Assembly (NCBI GenBank): GCA_025602905.1
Contig: JAHLKI010000011.1
Coordinates: forward strand, 434,001 to 498,000
DNA length: 64,000 nt
Origin: Phlyctochytrium arcticum
Lineage: Eukaryota; Chytridiomycota; Chytridiomycetes; Chytridiales; Chytridiaceae
Direction: 5' to 3'
A model generated the notes under the pieces. It saw only the letters and a program-made list of their open reading frames with translations. It was not told where the DNA came from and ran no database searches. The position numbers and the translations under genes were made by a program. How positions within the stretch are numbered: the first letter of the stretch is position 1; each line of letters begins with the position of its first letter. This document shows, one piece after another, positions 1 through 10,760 of this stretch.

Positions 1-2940
1 GCTCCAAGCTTGGTAGCTACTTTGCTCGGGTCGCTCTCGGTTGCAATCACTTGCTCTCCCAAATGCTTGATGGCGGCAGAATACTTGATACCAGGGGCCA
101 ACTTGAAAAAGATTCCTTTCAGAATCAACTTGACGTATTCGGTGTAGGAGCCCTTGAATGATGTGAAATCTTTGGCAATTCCGTTGGCGTCCACCGTCTT
201 GAGAGAAATGTTGCGGGCGATAATGTCGTTTCTGGTGGCTTCAGGAATCTCGGCTATCAATGCGTCGCCGGTCAGGCTGGTGTTCAGCACAATCACACCG
301 TTTCTCGTAACAGTCCTGGCAACGTTGAATTGTTCTAGGAGCGTGATGTCGTGGACGGCCGCGTAATCTGCCGAATGCACCAGGAATGACTTCGATACCG
401 TGTTGCCAGGACCATAGCGCAGTTGATGAACAGAAACGGGATCAATTTGCGCGTCATCATGCGCGACATAGCTCTGTACATTAGCATCAGCAAATGCCTC
501 AAGATCAGTGGCGAGCTCAGCGCCGACAAGAGCGGTTTGTGATTCTTGAATGTCCCAGAGAATAGCTTGGTGTACATGATTGTCGACGTATGAGAGTTCT
601 TCTTCCGTGGAAACGTGCTCGCTGCCGATCGTGTAAGTGAAGATGGGTTGAGAAGATTGGGCCTTGCGAAATGCATGTTCGAGAGCGACGGGATGGAAAG
701 CATCGGGGTTGTTGCTGAACGCTGCTTTAACCAACACGGGGGCAGAGCCGCTCCAATGCGAAGAGTAAAAGCATGCAGAAACATCCAGGAACAGTTGACC
801 ATGACCGCTGCTGCCCGTGCTAGATTGATCGACAATGAGAACTTTCTTGGTACTGGGAGGAAGAGCGTTGATGAAATGCTGCGCAGACCACGGGCGGAGC
901 AATCGAATTCCCAAGACCCCGACTTTCTCGCCTTGGCCGTTCAAATGAAGCGCTGCCTGTCTGGCAAGCTCGACTGCGGACCCGAGAGCCACCACAACCA
1001 CTTCAGCATCGGCGGCTCCGGTATACTCAAACAAGCGGTAGCGACGATGAAGGATCGGTTCAAGTTGTTCCATGACCAGATCTACAGCACTGACAACATC
1101 GGGCCGGGGAGGGAGGTTGGTCTTAACGGTTTCAGCCAGCTGCTCAAAAGGCAACACTGAAATTTTGGCCACTTCATGAGCAATGCGAGCACCGTCAAAG
1201 AAGTGTAGGACAGGGGTGCTGGCAACGCGAGCGGCAACATGCGAAATGATAGCCAGATCGTGAGCCTCTTGTACGGTTTGCGAGCCCAGCAGAGCAAATC
1301 CAGTAAACGCAGCAGCCATCACATCTGAAAAGTCAGGGGTGACGGAGAAATCGGAATGCAACTTGCGAGAAGCCACATGGAAAACCACCGAACTCTTGGA
1401 ATGGCTGATCTGATACATTGCTGGGATCATCAAGGGAAGCGCTTCAGAAGACAGAACTGCCGAAACAGACTGACCCGCCGCAATAGCACCATGTACAGCA
1501 CTCGCGGCACCCGACCGTGTGCTCATTTTCAGAACTTTGTGTTGCTGGCCGAGAGCGTTGACGCGGCCTTCTTCAGACCAAAGCTCCAGGTCCTGTCCGA
1601 TGTACGCTTCTGAGGAAACAGAGTAGATGAAGGAGAGGTCGCTCAAGGCGTACGCGACATGCGCAGCAGCTGTTTGTCCGCTGACCGATTGTGCCAAACC
1701 AGTATGGCTTGACGGAGGCAAGGCAACTGAAGAGAGAGGAGCGGATACTGACAAGTGATTCTCAATAGGTTTCTTGGGGACCGAGAAGGAATCGTCATAA
1801 ATGCTGGGAAGTATCTTGACTGATCGACCAAGTTTCTTGAAGAGCGCCAGTTCGAGCTTGATGATTTCAGGGTCTTCATTCTCTGCGTCTGCACCAGTGA
1901 CCCGAACGATGGCCAACCCCAGTTTTGCAGCCTCAGCAGCAACCCGGTGTAGTTCTTGCTCACGATCTGCAGGCTTCAGCGTCTCGTCCAATACCACAAA
2001 GTGGGACGCAACATCCAGAATCTGTTGATCAACATCCGCATCAGCAATCACCAGGCCAGCAGAAGCAATGGCTTTGAAAGACTGAACTGTCAGAAGCTCT
2101 GGGTTTCCATGTGCGGCATGAACGTAATGGACGGTTACTGATTGAGGACCCTCCAGATGAACGTGTTCTTCCCCTCGCTGATAAGCGGCAGTAATCCGGT
2201 CAATATCTTGGCTCGTCAAGTCAGCCAGGCGGTCCAAAGATAGCTTTTCTGTCAAACGCGCCACGAAGCGGGACCGACGCTTCAAAGCAGTTGGGTCGAC
2301 GTCACGGAGACTTTGTCGCAAGGCACTGACACGTTGAATGGCCAATCCAGCATTGGTTGGTAAGGCGTTGGCGACCTGCTTGCGCAGTTTACGAGCAATG
2401 GCTGGTTCGTTCCCGCTAGTCGAAAGGGCAACTTGCAAGCCGTGGTCGCGGTAGGTTGATGTGAACCAGAAGTCTGAGACTTCGGGACTGTCTGCTACAT
2501 TGATGGGTATGCGTCGCTGTTTGCTTTGGTAGATGATTTCTTTGCTGGTTGCGGTAGACTCTGTGAGCAGGACGAGCGCCTTTCCCTCCAGATCCCGCGG
2601 TTGCGCCTCTCTGTCCAGCCAAGTAATCTCCCTACGGGCGATCCGGGTTCGCAATGAGGGTGATAGGGTAGTTTCCGGGGCAACAAGATGGACGTGGGCA
2701 TCCGCCTCGAGAGCGAAAAAGACTCGCTGCGCAGCGGCATCGTTTCCTCCAATGACTAGCACATCCCTGAAATACAAACGAATATAAACAAAAGTTAGCA
2801 AATGCTTTCGGAAAGTCACTTTTTTCCAAGAAGTCCTACCTGCCAGCAATACTCCAGGCTACAATCAGCGAAGCGCCTCCCCGCGCGACGGGTGCATCGA
2901 TGCCGATGCTGCTATGTTCTGTGGTGGTGGTGGATACCAT
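1..2940 (-). CDS. Fused siroheme synthase (Met8-like) / sulfite reductase flavoprotein (Met10-like), 3' end outside window
   Basis: Two exons: 2940-2840 and 2766 to the window edge, open throughout where I translated it. The N-terminal ~200 residues read as a Met8/CysG-N precorrin-2 dehydrogenase/ferrochelatase: a Rossmann segment DVLVIGGNDAAAQR after the start helix, and NVADSPEVSDFWF with the Asp that is catalytic in yeast Met8. Next comes a piece like the start of an SAM-dependent uroporphyrinogen methylase (GNPELLTVQSFKAIASAG) that lacks the usual GPGDPE motif and soon stops resembling it. The rest (from ~residue 430) resembles the pyruvate-ferredoxin-oxidoreductase-like N-terminal domain of yeast Met10, with DITLLEQFNVA and LKGIFFKLAPG near the edge. 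The FAD/NADPH reductase half would lie to the left. Inferred role: siroheme supply and electron delivery for sulfite to sulfide reduction. Met5-like is the alternative. Confidence 0.85.
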
Positions 2941-3694
2941 GGCGGCGAGCGTGTGTGTTTGCTGAAGAAACACTTTGCCCGGAAGATGAATCTGGAGGCG
3001 AAATCCTGGCCGTCCGGGCCTTTTGTAGTCGCGGCCCCATCGTTCCTTTTCCGCGGCCTGCGCGGTTGACGAGCGAGAAGGCCAATCCGCGCTCCGCCGA
3101 GTCGCGCAATCCTCGCCTAATCACTCTAGCCTTTTTTGGGACAAAGTACGCGCGCCACACGGCTTACCCAAGCGAGCGGACTTTTTCCGGGACGTCTGGG
3201 ACGCCGATTCTGCTGAAGCCAGGGTCCAACAAACAACAACAACCATGAGTGATGACTTTGGGACTCCGAAATATGCGGCATTAGAAAACTGTCGAATACC
3301 ATCGTGGTGAAAGCTAACAACTGTCGAGATCCGGATTGGCTTATCGTGATTAAGGATCCTACCAAGGAGTGATTTGAAAACTTACAGATGTGAAGGGATT
3401 TCTAGTATTCATGGACTTCGGGTCGCATAACTTTTAGAAACCTCGGACAATTTTGTCAACCTGCTTGCCGGTCTAAAAATAAGAATAAGAATTTCCTAAT
3501 CATGCAGCATCCAAAAATTGTTTATTGGCAAAAATATTTGTTTACAGAGCCCTTTTGCGATCTATGGAGGCATCGTGCTGCACTGTGAAATTGACAAGAT
3601 CTTGAAGACCAAACTTACGATTTCGCAGGAGGACGACATAGGCTAAAATCCCACATTACACCAGGAGCAGTACGAAAGGCGCAAAGTCTGGAAG
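2941..3694. other. Divergent intergenic region upstream of MET8-MET10-like and STPG2-like genes
   Basis: About 750 bases between two divergent start codons. It holds the promoters and leaders of both genes. Short open frames here have no recognisable content. An ATG at 3244 opens 20 codons and then meets a stop across any splice I tried, so I did not join it to the downstream gene. Confidence 0.5.
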
Positions 3695-6400
3695 ATGTAC
3701 TCGAGGGCTACCCGGAAATTTCTGGCTCCGGACGCAGATCATGCGAATCCAAACTTGGGACCCGGCTGCTATACCGCCGATGAGTCGGGACTGTTTGCGG
3801 GAAAGAGTCTTGGTCGTGATGGGTAATTGTTCTTACCATCAAAGTACACCTAAGAGCCGTACATTAATCGCGAATTCCCTACAGGTATGCTCCATTCGCA
3901 TCTCTCACGCCAAGAACATCATTCTTTGATGATTTAATCGTCCGAGGGCCGGCCCCCGGCGCTTACGCTGTAGAGGCGCTTCGACCTGCAATGCATTCCC
4001 CGCAACGAGCCCCCGAGTTTGGACGATCCCAAGCTCTCCGATTCTCCAAAATAACTAGTGCTACCCCGGGACCGGGTACTTATGGAACGATGGATAAGGT
4101 CAAGGAGGCCAAGATGGTTGGCTTGCTACTGAGGGGACTGGAGCACGGGAGCCGGACGCATCCCTTAACCAAGCAACCAATATCTGATCCGAGTAATGCC
4201 AAGCGCAATGATATAGCAGGGGCTCAGGGTTCTGAAAGAATCACACTGGCAGCTGCCGCTGAAGCCCAAATATCCTCTACCGCTGATGCTGCCCGGACTG
4301 GAGGCCGTGACACTGACTTTTCCCGGCCGGCGGTTGAAGGAAAGTTTATTCCCGGAGGTCGCAAGTCTGCACCTCCTTCAGCTGCTGGCAACAAGAACAA
4401 AATCATGTGGCGAAGAAAGTATGGTGCACCAAGTATACCCTGTAGTAGATCGGCCTTTGGATTCCAAGAGAATGAAGGTATGGGAGTGAGATTGTCAACA
4501 AACCGTCAGCATCAGAGATTGACCTATGCTGCGCAGTCGGTGAACTTGTCCCGCGAAAGCCGCCAAAGCGGACGTTGGATGTGAGTGAGCCTATTTGAGC
4601 GCCTTGGACATCCACTGACTATCATTCCTGTCGCAGCCTGGCCCAGCTTACAATCACTTGACATCCTTTGCGGAAGACTCCAAAGTCCATCAGAAGGGAT
4701 ATACATTTACCGCATCGAATCCCAACACCCGCCTTCAATTCAAAGTTCTCGATACTCCCGCTCCAGGGGTGTACGAAAATGCCAAAGTTCAAAACTACTA
4801 TCGCAAGTCAGACTCACAAAATTCAGCGGCAGTCATGACCTTGGCGCCCTGCTTGCGATTGACTGATGAAATTGTAATGGATTCTAAGAAAAGGGTGCGT
4901 GTTTCCCTTTCTCTGCTTCCATCTACCGACTCAGCTTAACGGGGGGCATCTTTAGAATGTCCCAGGGCCTGGTTCGTACGATGTAAAGGCACCCATCCAA
5001 GAGATACTATCGAAAAAGCACGGAAGAGTGGACATCGGAGGTATACAAAAAAAGACGTGAGAAACGATGAGACCGATTCTAAACGAAATGTCAACAACCA
5101 GCTGGTTCGGCTCGGAAAACGTATCTCGACACAGAGCAAACACGCACACCCGGGCCAGGATGGTATCATCCTGAATTCTCCGAAATCCAAAAGGTTCCTT
5201 CATTCTTAACAGTACCACGGGAAGCTGCCATAACTGATGGTTGATTTTTGCAGCCTCCTGCCGTCAAGCCTCAACCCTTTGGCTCGACTACCAACCGATT
5301 TGAAAACGTTTCTGAAACTAAAAGCAAGTCTGCTCCTGCTCCTGGCAGCTATGCCGTGAATGAGGTATGCTGGGCAAAAGTTATTGGTAGGGCCCTGTCT
5401 AAAGTAAAGTAAAGGTGGATAGCATGGCCCATCGCATCCAAAAGCGCGCCAACGCAGTGCGTGCCGGGGCCTTTGGTACAATCAGTGAGCGATTCCCCAC
5501 TCCCAAGACCGTAAGTTGGATGTGCCGAAACAGCTGTGCCCCTTGTTCTTAGCGACAAAACTTCTTTCTACAGAGCTCAGTGCCAGGACCCGCCTCCTAT
5601 GACCCAGTCACTCCTCCTCCCGAGCCACCTCACTCTTCAGTCAGCCCGCACGGGGATTTTGGTCCATCGACAGCACCCGCTGCCGGTCATCGCCCACCTA
5701 CCCGCATATCTCGATTGATGGGTCAAGGCCCAGGCCACTTCCAAGTGGGCACAGTAGTAGTTAATCCTGCCAAGGCACACGCACCCGTTTTTGGGACCCA
5801 GAGCGACAGGTTCACTTCTGGCAAAGGGGGTAAGTCATGAGCATGACGGCTGGGCAACCTTTTGTTTCTGACTGTTGGCGTATACAGAGATACCTCCTCC
5901 AGGCTCCTATGAGATTATACAGTCCTTTGAAGCTCTGACATCGAAACGGCGAATCCCAAAAACAAGCGGAATGGCCAGTGGTACAGAACGCGAGATATTC
6001 CCTAGTAAGTCTCCTCTGAATGGACTCAAATCAGTAAAACTGACTCAATAATGATTGAATCGATAGTCAAAGACCGAGCACCTGGTCCAGCGGAATATGA
6101 ACCACTCAATCTGTCCAAACGCGACATGCGACGCGTGATGGTTGGGGGATTTCTGTCCACTGTAAGTTCACTATGTGCTTCGTGTGGAGATCCAAAGGTC
6201 TAAGTGCCATCAATCAGGACGAGCGATTTAAACCAGCGCCCGACAACGCGCCCGGGCCGGGAGCATACGTCTCGCCCGACACCAATTCCGGGTTGCTGCG
6301 CAAAACGTACAACATTACGCTCACTGAATGGGGTCGGCAACAAGCGGCGGCTGCACAGCCCGCGCACCATTCCCAAGAGCAATCTGGGATCACTGCATAA
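3695..6400 (+). CDS. Sperm-tail PG-rich repeat protein (STPG2-like), flagellar
   Basis: Twelve exons, all phases consistent: 3695-3822, 3885-4477, 4537-4580, 4637-4894, 4956-5040, 5102-5193, 5254-5364, 5415-5510, 5574-5829, 5888-6004, 6067-6161, 6218-6400; about 685 residues. The start MYSRATRKFL matches the opening of animal STPG2 and is followed by GYAPFASLTPRTS, also typical of it. SHIPPO-type PG repeats recur along the protein: NLGPGCYT, RGPAPGAYA, TPGPGTYG, PGPAYN, TPAPGVYE, NVPGPGSYD, TPGPGWYH, APAPGSYA, SVPGPASYD, PPPGSYE, APGPAEYE, APGPGAYV. Proteins of this class are axoneme/ciliary microtubule-associated, so a role in the zoospore flagellum is inferred. Exon 2 carries a linker of ~110 residues without PG repeats that could hide an unrecognised intron. 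It ends 137 bases from the convergent EMC7 gene. Confidence 0.85.
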
Positions 6401-6537
6401 ACTTTGCAAGGTACATGTGATGTATAGGAAAGGGTATTGTATTTCACGAATTATGTATTTGGAAGACCAAAAAGAGAGAATGTATGCACGAAAGGTGATA
6501 AGCATCATCAGTGTCAGTGCTTCGCGATAGCAAAGGA

Positions 6538-7547
6538 TCACGCCCGCCGACGGTTGGCAGATGTAGGCCCCGTTGATGTCTGGGGTTTGGGAGCAAACCA
6601 GTTTGCGAGGTTTTGACTGATATCTGGCATGGAAATTTGAGGGGTTTCGGGTTGCTGAACTTGCTGTTGGCCTCCACTAGCCCCTTGCTATCGTGAAAAT
6701 GATAATCAGATTGGGAGTAGGTGAATAATTGACTCTTGTCGCACATACCTTGACCTCCTCGGGCATGTTGGCCATCATCTTTGGCATAACAAATACCATC
6801 AGCAAAGTGACTCCGGACATGAGTATCATCGGGTTGGACAGGATTGACCACGCATTGAATCCCTCTCGTTTCTGTTGCAAAGCATGAGAATAATAGCCAT
6901 GGCTTGGGCAGAATCTGATATTTCTACTCACGGCAAAGAACTCATATTTGGCTTTTGCTTGTAGCGCCAATGGGTACATTGTGATGGGCCCCAGGGTATC
7001 CCAGCTGGCACCATTATGCGTCAGAGAAGCGAGAATTGTATCGTCGGTAATATCGAGACGGATCATGTCAAAGTTGTATCGGTGGTTTACTACGGTCAAC
7101 AAGTGTGATCCGGCTGGGATGTTGGGACTAGGGTATGAGGTTGTGAGGCTGCTGTTTCTGCGTACGGGGCAAGTCATTATCTTACAAGTAAAAGTCGCCG
7201 TCCTCCGTTACATAAGAGTGCCATCGCCCGCCATCAATGACAACCTTGACATTGGGAGTTAAAAGCGCGAGATCTGTCGCAAGACATCAGTAACCAAGTA
7301 CGAAGCTGAAGCGCAAATCCACGTCCGTCGGCTCGCCGTCCGGCATATCAGTTACCAACCTGGAAGTACAGCGTTTGGGACCAACTGTCCCCGGACAGTC
7401 AACGCAGCGGCTGTTCCAACGAACGACCTGCAGATACAGTTTGTGTTAGTTAGGTCCGGTCCATGCCCCGCAACAAACATACAAAGCCCTGACTTACCCC
7501 AGCGCCACCAGAAGGACGAGGCCTAGTATCCGTGTTATTATCTTCAT
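6538..7547 (-). CDS. EMC7: ER membrane protein complex subunit 7 (EMC7)
   Basis: Spliced gene of about six exons. The start MKIITRILGLVLLVALG is a signal peptide. A beta-sandwich domain follows with VVIDGGRWHSYVTEDGDFYF and NIPAGSHLLTVVNHRYNFDMIRLDI, the DUF2012 pattern of EMC7 (carboxypeptidase-regulatory-like fold). Then comes LGPITMYPLALQAKAKYEFF, the FNAW-x-LSNPMILM segment and one membrane helix (MSGVTLLMVFVMPKMM). The tail is Gln/Pro-rich and ends NRRRA. EMC7 is the lumenal accessory subunit of the EMC insertase that places tail-anchored and multipass proteins in the ER membrane. Introns at about 7510-7430 and 6930-6880 have clear GTRAGT donors. The short intron between VLP and LALLTPN is less certain. 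Confidence 0.9.
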
Positions 7548-7942
7548 CTTGCGGGTGATGGATCTTTGGTCAAAATCATTCGTTGTCGTTGTCGGCCATT
7601 TGGGAAACTCAACGTCTCGAATCGAACCACATTACCCGTGACACACGACGTCCACACAAGCACAAGCACAAGGTCCAGCACAAAAAGTGGACAGAGAAGA
7701 CTTCAAGATTCACCATCGTTGTCAACGCCTAAACGTCAAAGGAGAATTAGCTACCGTACAGTTTGGGAAGGACAGACATAAGTGTTTGGTCAAGATTGCC
7801 CCGCCCCCTCCACACCAACGCGCTTTTGGCCCAACCGGACGAGGACTTTCCAGCGACTGTCATTTGCGACTAATTCTGGACACCCCTGCCTCAAAACAAA
7901 GACTTCAACGTATGGAGTGTAGTTCAAGACTCGAAAGCGACT
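7548..7942. other. Divergent promoter region (EMC7 / hypothetical)
   Basis: 395 bases between the EMC7 start and the next start on the other strand. I see a short CACAAG-type simple repeat near 7655-7680 and no TATA box. Nothing else could be supported. Confidence 0.4.
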
Positions 7943-9280
7943 ATGGAAAGTAATTCATATCAAGCGTTACCCCGTGTCCGTCCAGCCGTGTCCCTCTCTC
8001 TGGGGACCTGCTGTAGCACCCACAGCACATGTGCAGCGATTCTCGTTCTAGTAGAGTCGGCGGTGGCCGAGCTACAACTGGTCTCAGCTCGATCACCATT
8101 GACCGTGTCGGCACTATGTGCAATTATTATTTGCATTTTGGCGGTGGGAGTCCGGCTGGGAGCGTCCAGACGGCGGAGGTGCAAGGATGAGGCAGAGTGG
8201 GAGGAACGGACAAGTGTTCCCAAACATGCACCGAGAAGTAAAGCATTCACCCCGCTGGCTAGGGAGAAAGCGTTGCTGATGGGGGCGGGGGGTGTCAGCA
8301 AACCATCAGCGACTCCGAAACGAAAACAGTCCCAGCCAGAGCCTCTCCTCCCGCAATCGAGTCGAAATGGCCATCAAGCAAAACCATCAACAACGACGTC
8401 TAGTCATACCTCAACAACATCCACGCCAACACGTCCCACGTCCCGCTTCACCAAAACTCTCTTTACTCGGCATTCAACTTCCTCAATGGCCCCGTTCCCA
8501 TCCACTCCACCTCCACCCTCTCCCTCGCCCCTATATGATATTGATATTGACAAGACGATGACGGCGTTACGCAAGGCAAACGCCTCGTCGCTTGGCCTGT
8601 CAACTTTATCGGACACGGCCTCATCTTTCTCGAGAGAGAGTGGAATGGCGGCTGCGGATGTCTTGTCTGTCAGTGCACTACTGAGTGGGGAAGCAGAGGA
8701 TGTCATTGTCAAACACGTTCATACTGCATCGAATCCCGTGACTCCCACCATAACATCCCGATTTTCAAATACGACCCCCATCTCTGCCGCAAAACAACTA
8801 GCCTCCTACGCACTCACCCCCGCCAAGTCAATTTTGAACGCTTTACGCACACCTCTCCGGCCCAGGTCGGCCAGTTCGCCCAGTGGACAAAGGCCTGGCC
8901 AATTTTTAGACGAGGATGCTCCATTTGGGCCCTGTTATACCCTACCCAGTGTTCAAGACACGGCAGCGACTCCATCCTCCCGAAGAGAATGCACTGAAAT
9001 TCCTATACCCAAGTTACAAGACAGTGATGACGAAGAGTCCGAGGACACTCGAGACGACATATTCCGTGACGGTGCCCGATTAGGCCAGTGGCCATCGCCA
9101 CATTCCAAGTTTCAAACTCGTCTGATTGAATCCGAATCAGATGATTGGGATTTACCTACCAGTATACCCGCCAACAAAGCACGCTCCAAACAGTCACCAG
9201 CGGATGTGACGGCAATACCCGTGCGGCATATAGATCAATTCTTGATGCGCAGGTTGGAGGATGACGAAGACTTTACCTAG
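7943..9280 (+). CDS. Hypothetical single-TM, Ser/Thr-rich protein
   Basis: A single 445-residue open frame with a true ATG. Residues ~50-70 (LTVSALCAIIICILAVGV) form one hydrophobic segment followed by a basic run (RLGASRRRRCK), the layout of a membrane anchor with a cytoplasmic C-terminal side. The remainder is low-complexity Ser/Thr/Pro-rich, with a stretch containing TSRFSNTTPIS and ASYALTPAKSILNALRT and an acidic C-terminus (LEDDEDFT). No enzymatic motif is visible and I do not recognise the family. Codon pattern and length make it a likely gene. It could be a nuclear-envelope or ER anchored protein, but the sequence does not say. It ends ~290 bases before repeat copy A. Confidence 0.6.
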   Translation: MESNSYQALPRVRPAVSLSLGTCCSTHSTCAAILVLVESAVAELQLVSARSPLTVSALCAIIICILAVGVRLGASRRRRCKDEAEWEERTSVPKHAPRSKAFTPLAREKALLMGAGGVSKPSATPKRKQSQPEPLLPQSSRNGHQAKPSTTTSSHTSTTSTPTRPTSRFTKTLFTRHSTSSMAPFPSTPPPPSPSPLYDIDIDKTMTALRKANASSLGLSTLSDTASSFSRESGMAAADVLSVSALLSGEAEDVIVKHVHTASNPVTPTITSRFSNTTPISAAKQLASYALTPAKSILNALRTPLRPRSASSPSGQRPGQFLDEDAPFGPCYTLPSVQDTAATPSSRRECTEIPIPKLQDSDDEESEDTRDDIFRDGARLGQWPSPHSKFQTRLIESESDDWDLPTSIPANKARSKQSPADVTAIPVRHIDQFLMRRLEDDEDFT

Positions 9281-9568
9281 CCGGCGTCGTATCATCCTCG
9301 GGAAGTTTTTTGGACGGAAGGGACGATTTTAACATAGATTTCTGTTACCTCAAGTACCCTTGTTGTGTACATCTTAAATATGCAACATATAATCATTTGG
9401 CCATTTTTGGCAAACCACCTAAAATTCAAACGCGCAATAAGCAAGGCCCTGACCCTGACATTATGAAAGCCATAATGGAAGCGTTGACAGAGCAGATCCG
9501 ACTCTTCAAAACCATCCTGCCGTGCCGTGCTCGTTCGATCAATTTATAGCGGGTTGACGAGCAAACAC

Positions 9569-10760
9569 GAAGTGTGGGAAAATTCGATCGAGAGATCGGG
9601 CCCCGCGTGCAAGCTTTACCCCTGGCCGAATAATCCCGAGATTCCGGAAGATTCGGAAATTTCAGGCTACCAGGATCGATGGCAAAATCAGAGATTTGCT
9701 CCGATAGGCCATTGCATGTATGAGTTTGTTTCATCCTTAAATATGAGAAAAAATGGGGTAGAGACTGCAGCGCAAACTGCAGCCCTACAGACTAAAAAGT
9801 CTCTTGGCCAGCGGCATCCCTCACGGAAGGATGTCCTCATACCGCTGCCATAAAAAGTGATACTCGGTTGCCCCGACCAATACTTCCGAAAACCCAACGA
9901 GCGCACGCACGCCTAGCGAGTGGTCACACACAAGAAGCCATCGCAAAAGATCACCGACGTTCGATCGCACTCAGCGTACGAGGCCCAGAGGAAGGCGGCT
10001 TGTAAGGAAGAAGCAAACGAGTATGAAAAGAAAAGTGGAGGGGGAACGGGAAGGGCCTCGCTTTTATAGAGTTTTTGGGCCCTGTGGCGCGGACAGGTCA
10101 GGCGGTTGGAAAAAAGTAAAAAAAGCTGCTGCTCATTCTTCCCAAACGGTAATGTTCCGCTCAGAAATAAAGTCCAATCCGTGCTGAAGCACTTACTACC
10201 ACGTACTCAATCCTGACACAGGGAAGTAGTGACGACAAATAAAAATACAGGACTCTTATGAGTTTTGTAATATAGGGCTGTCTTAGGGTACTTATGCACG
10301 ACGGGTCACCTCATATTCAGGTTTGTATGAGCACGGCACCGACTGACCTTCAGACACCAAAAATGTCTCGGCAGCGTCTCGTCTTCCCTGAAGGCATCCA
10401 GCTCCAAATAATATGCTCTATGCGATTACTGAAAGCAAAAGTTGCGACTGGAGATTCCTAATGTCGCGTCTAGATTCCCGATCCTGGAATAGTTTCCCAC
10501 GCGTCGTAGTGAACATCAACTGCATAGCCACTGGAGGAGCTGAAGGAACAAAGTCGGCACTACACTGACTGCAGACGATCCAGGTACAGATGTATGGCTT
10601 TGGACAAGAGTGACGAGGGATGACATTTGATATACAGTAGTCGGAAGCGCTTGCTCGAACCGGTATTTCCATGTGGCATCATAAAGTGAAGTCAAATGCA
10701 GTTGAATGGACGTTGCTAAAATTGGCATCTTTCACGGACCCCAAGTTATGTGTTGAAGAT
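9569..10760 (-). repeat. Decayed mobile-element repeat, copy A (minus orientation)
   Basis: Read on the minus strand, this stretch matches 35.4-36.9 kb on the plus strand. The order is a broken transposase N-terminal part (10760-10340; VRERCQF corresponds to FRERCRL in copy B), a non-coding middle (10330-10155), a near-identical core (10150-9727) and a tail to about 9569. Compared with copy B it lacks the ~190 bases that carry the VDGTH catalytic piece: the sequence jumps after the GTGCCGTGCT stretch and resumes at GAGGTGACCC. Several stops break the coding part. Outside the core the two copies are roughly 80% alike by eye. I see no terminal inverted repeats or target-site duplication that I can defend. 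Confidence 0.75.
9727..10150 (-). ncRNA. Conserved core of repeat copy A: possible structured transcript with TATA box
   Basis: On the minus strand this has a TATA motif (10068-10062, TATAAAA) followed by a pyrimidine-rich leader. Three consecutive self-complementary segments follow: GGCAGCGG pairing with CCGCTGGCC, AGACT-TTTT-AGTCT, and two CTGCAG palindromes flanked by GTAG/CTAC. It differs from the copy B core by only about eight changes over ~430 bases. No open frame from an ATG is kept in both copies, so an RNA product or a regulatory element is more plausible than a protein. The RNA assignment is inference; I do not recognise any known snRNA, snoRNA, 5S, SRP or RNase P motif. Confidence 0.35.

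Noticed and set aside
335..1160. Two overlapping open frames (minus 166 codons, plus 181 codons)
   Set aside because: Both lie in the wrong frame over the MET10-like coding sequence.
3244..3400. ATG at 3244 as first exon of the STPG2-like gene
   Set aside because: Candidate donors join to a stop codon, and the ATG at 3695 matches the family N-terminus directly.
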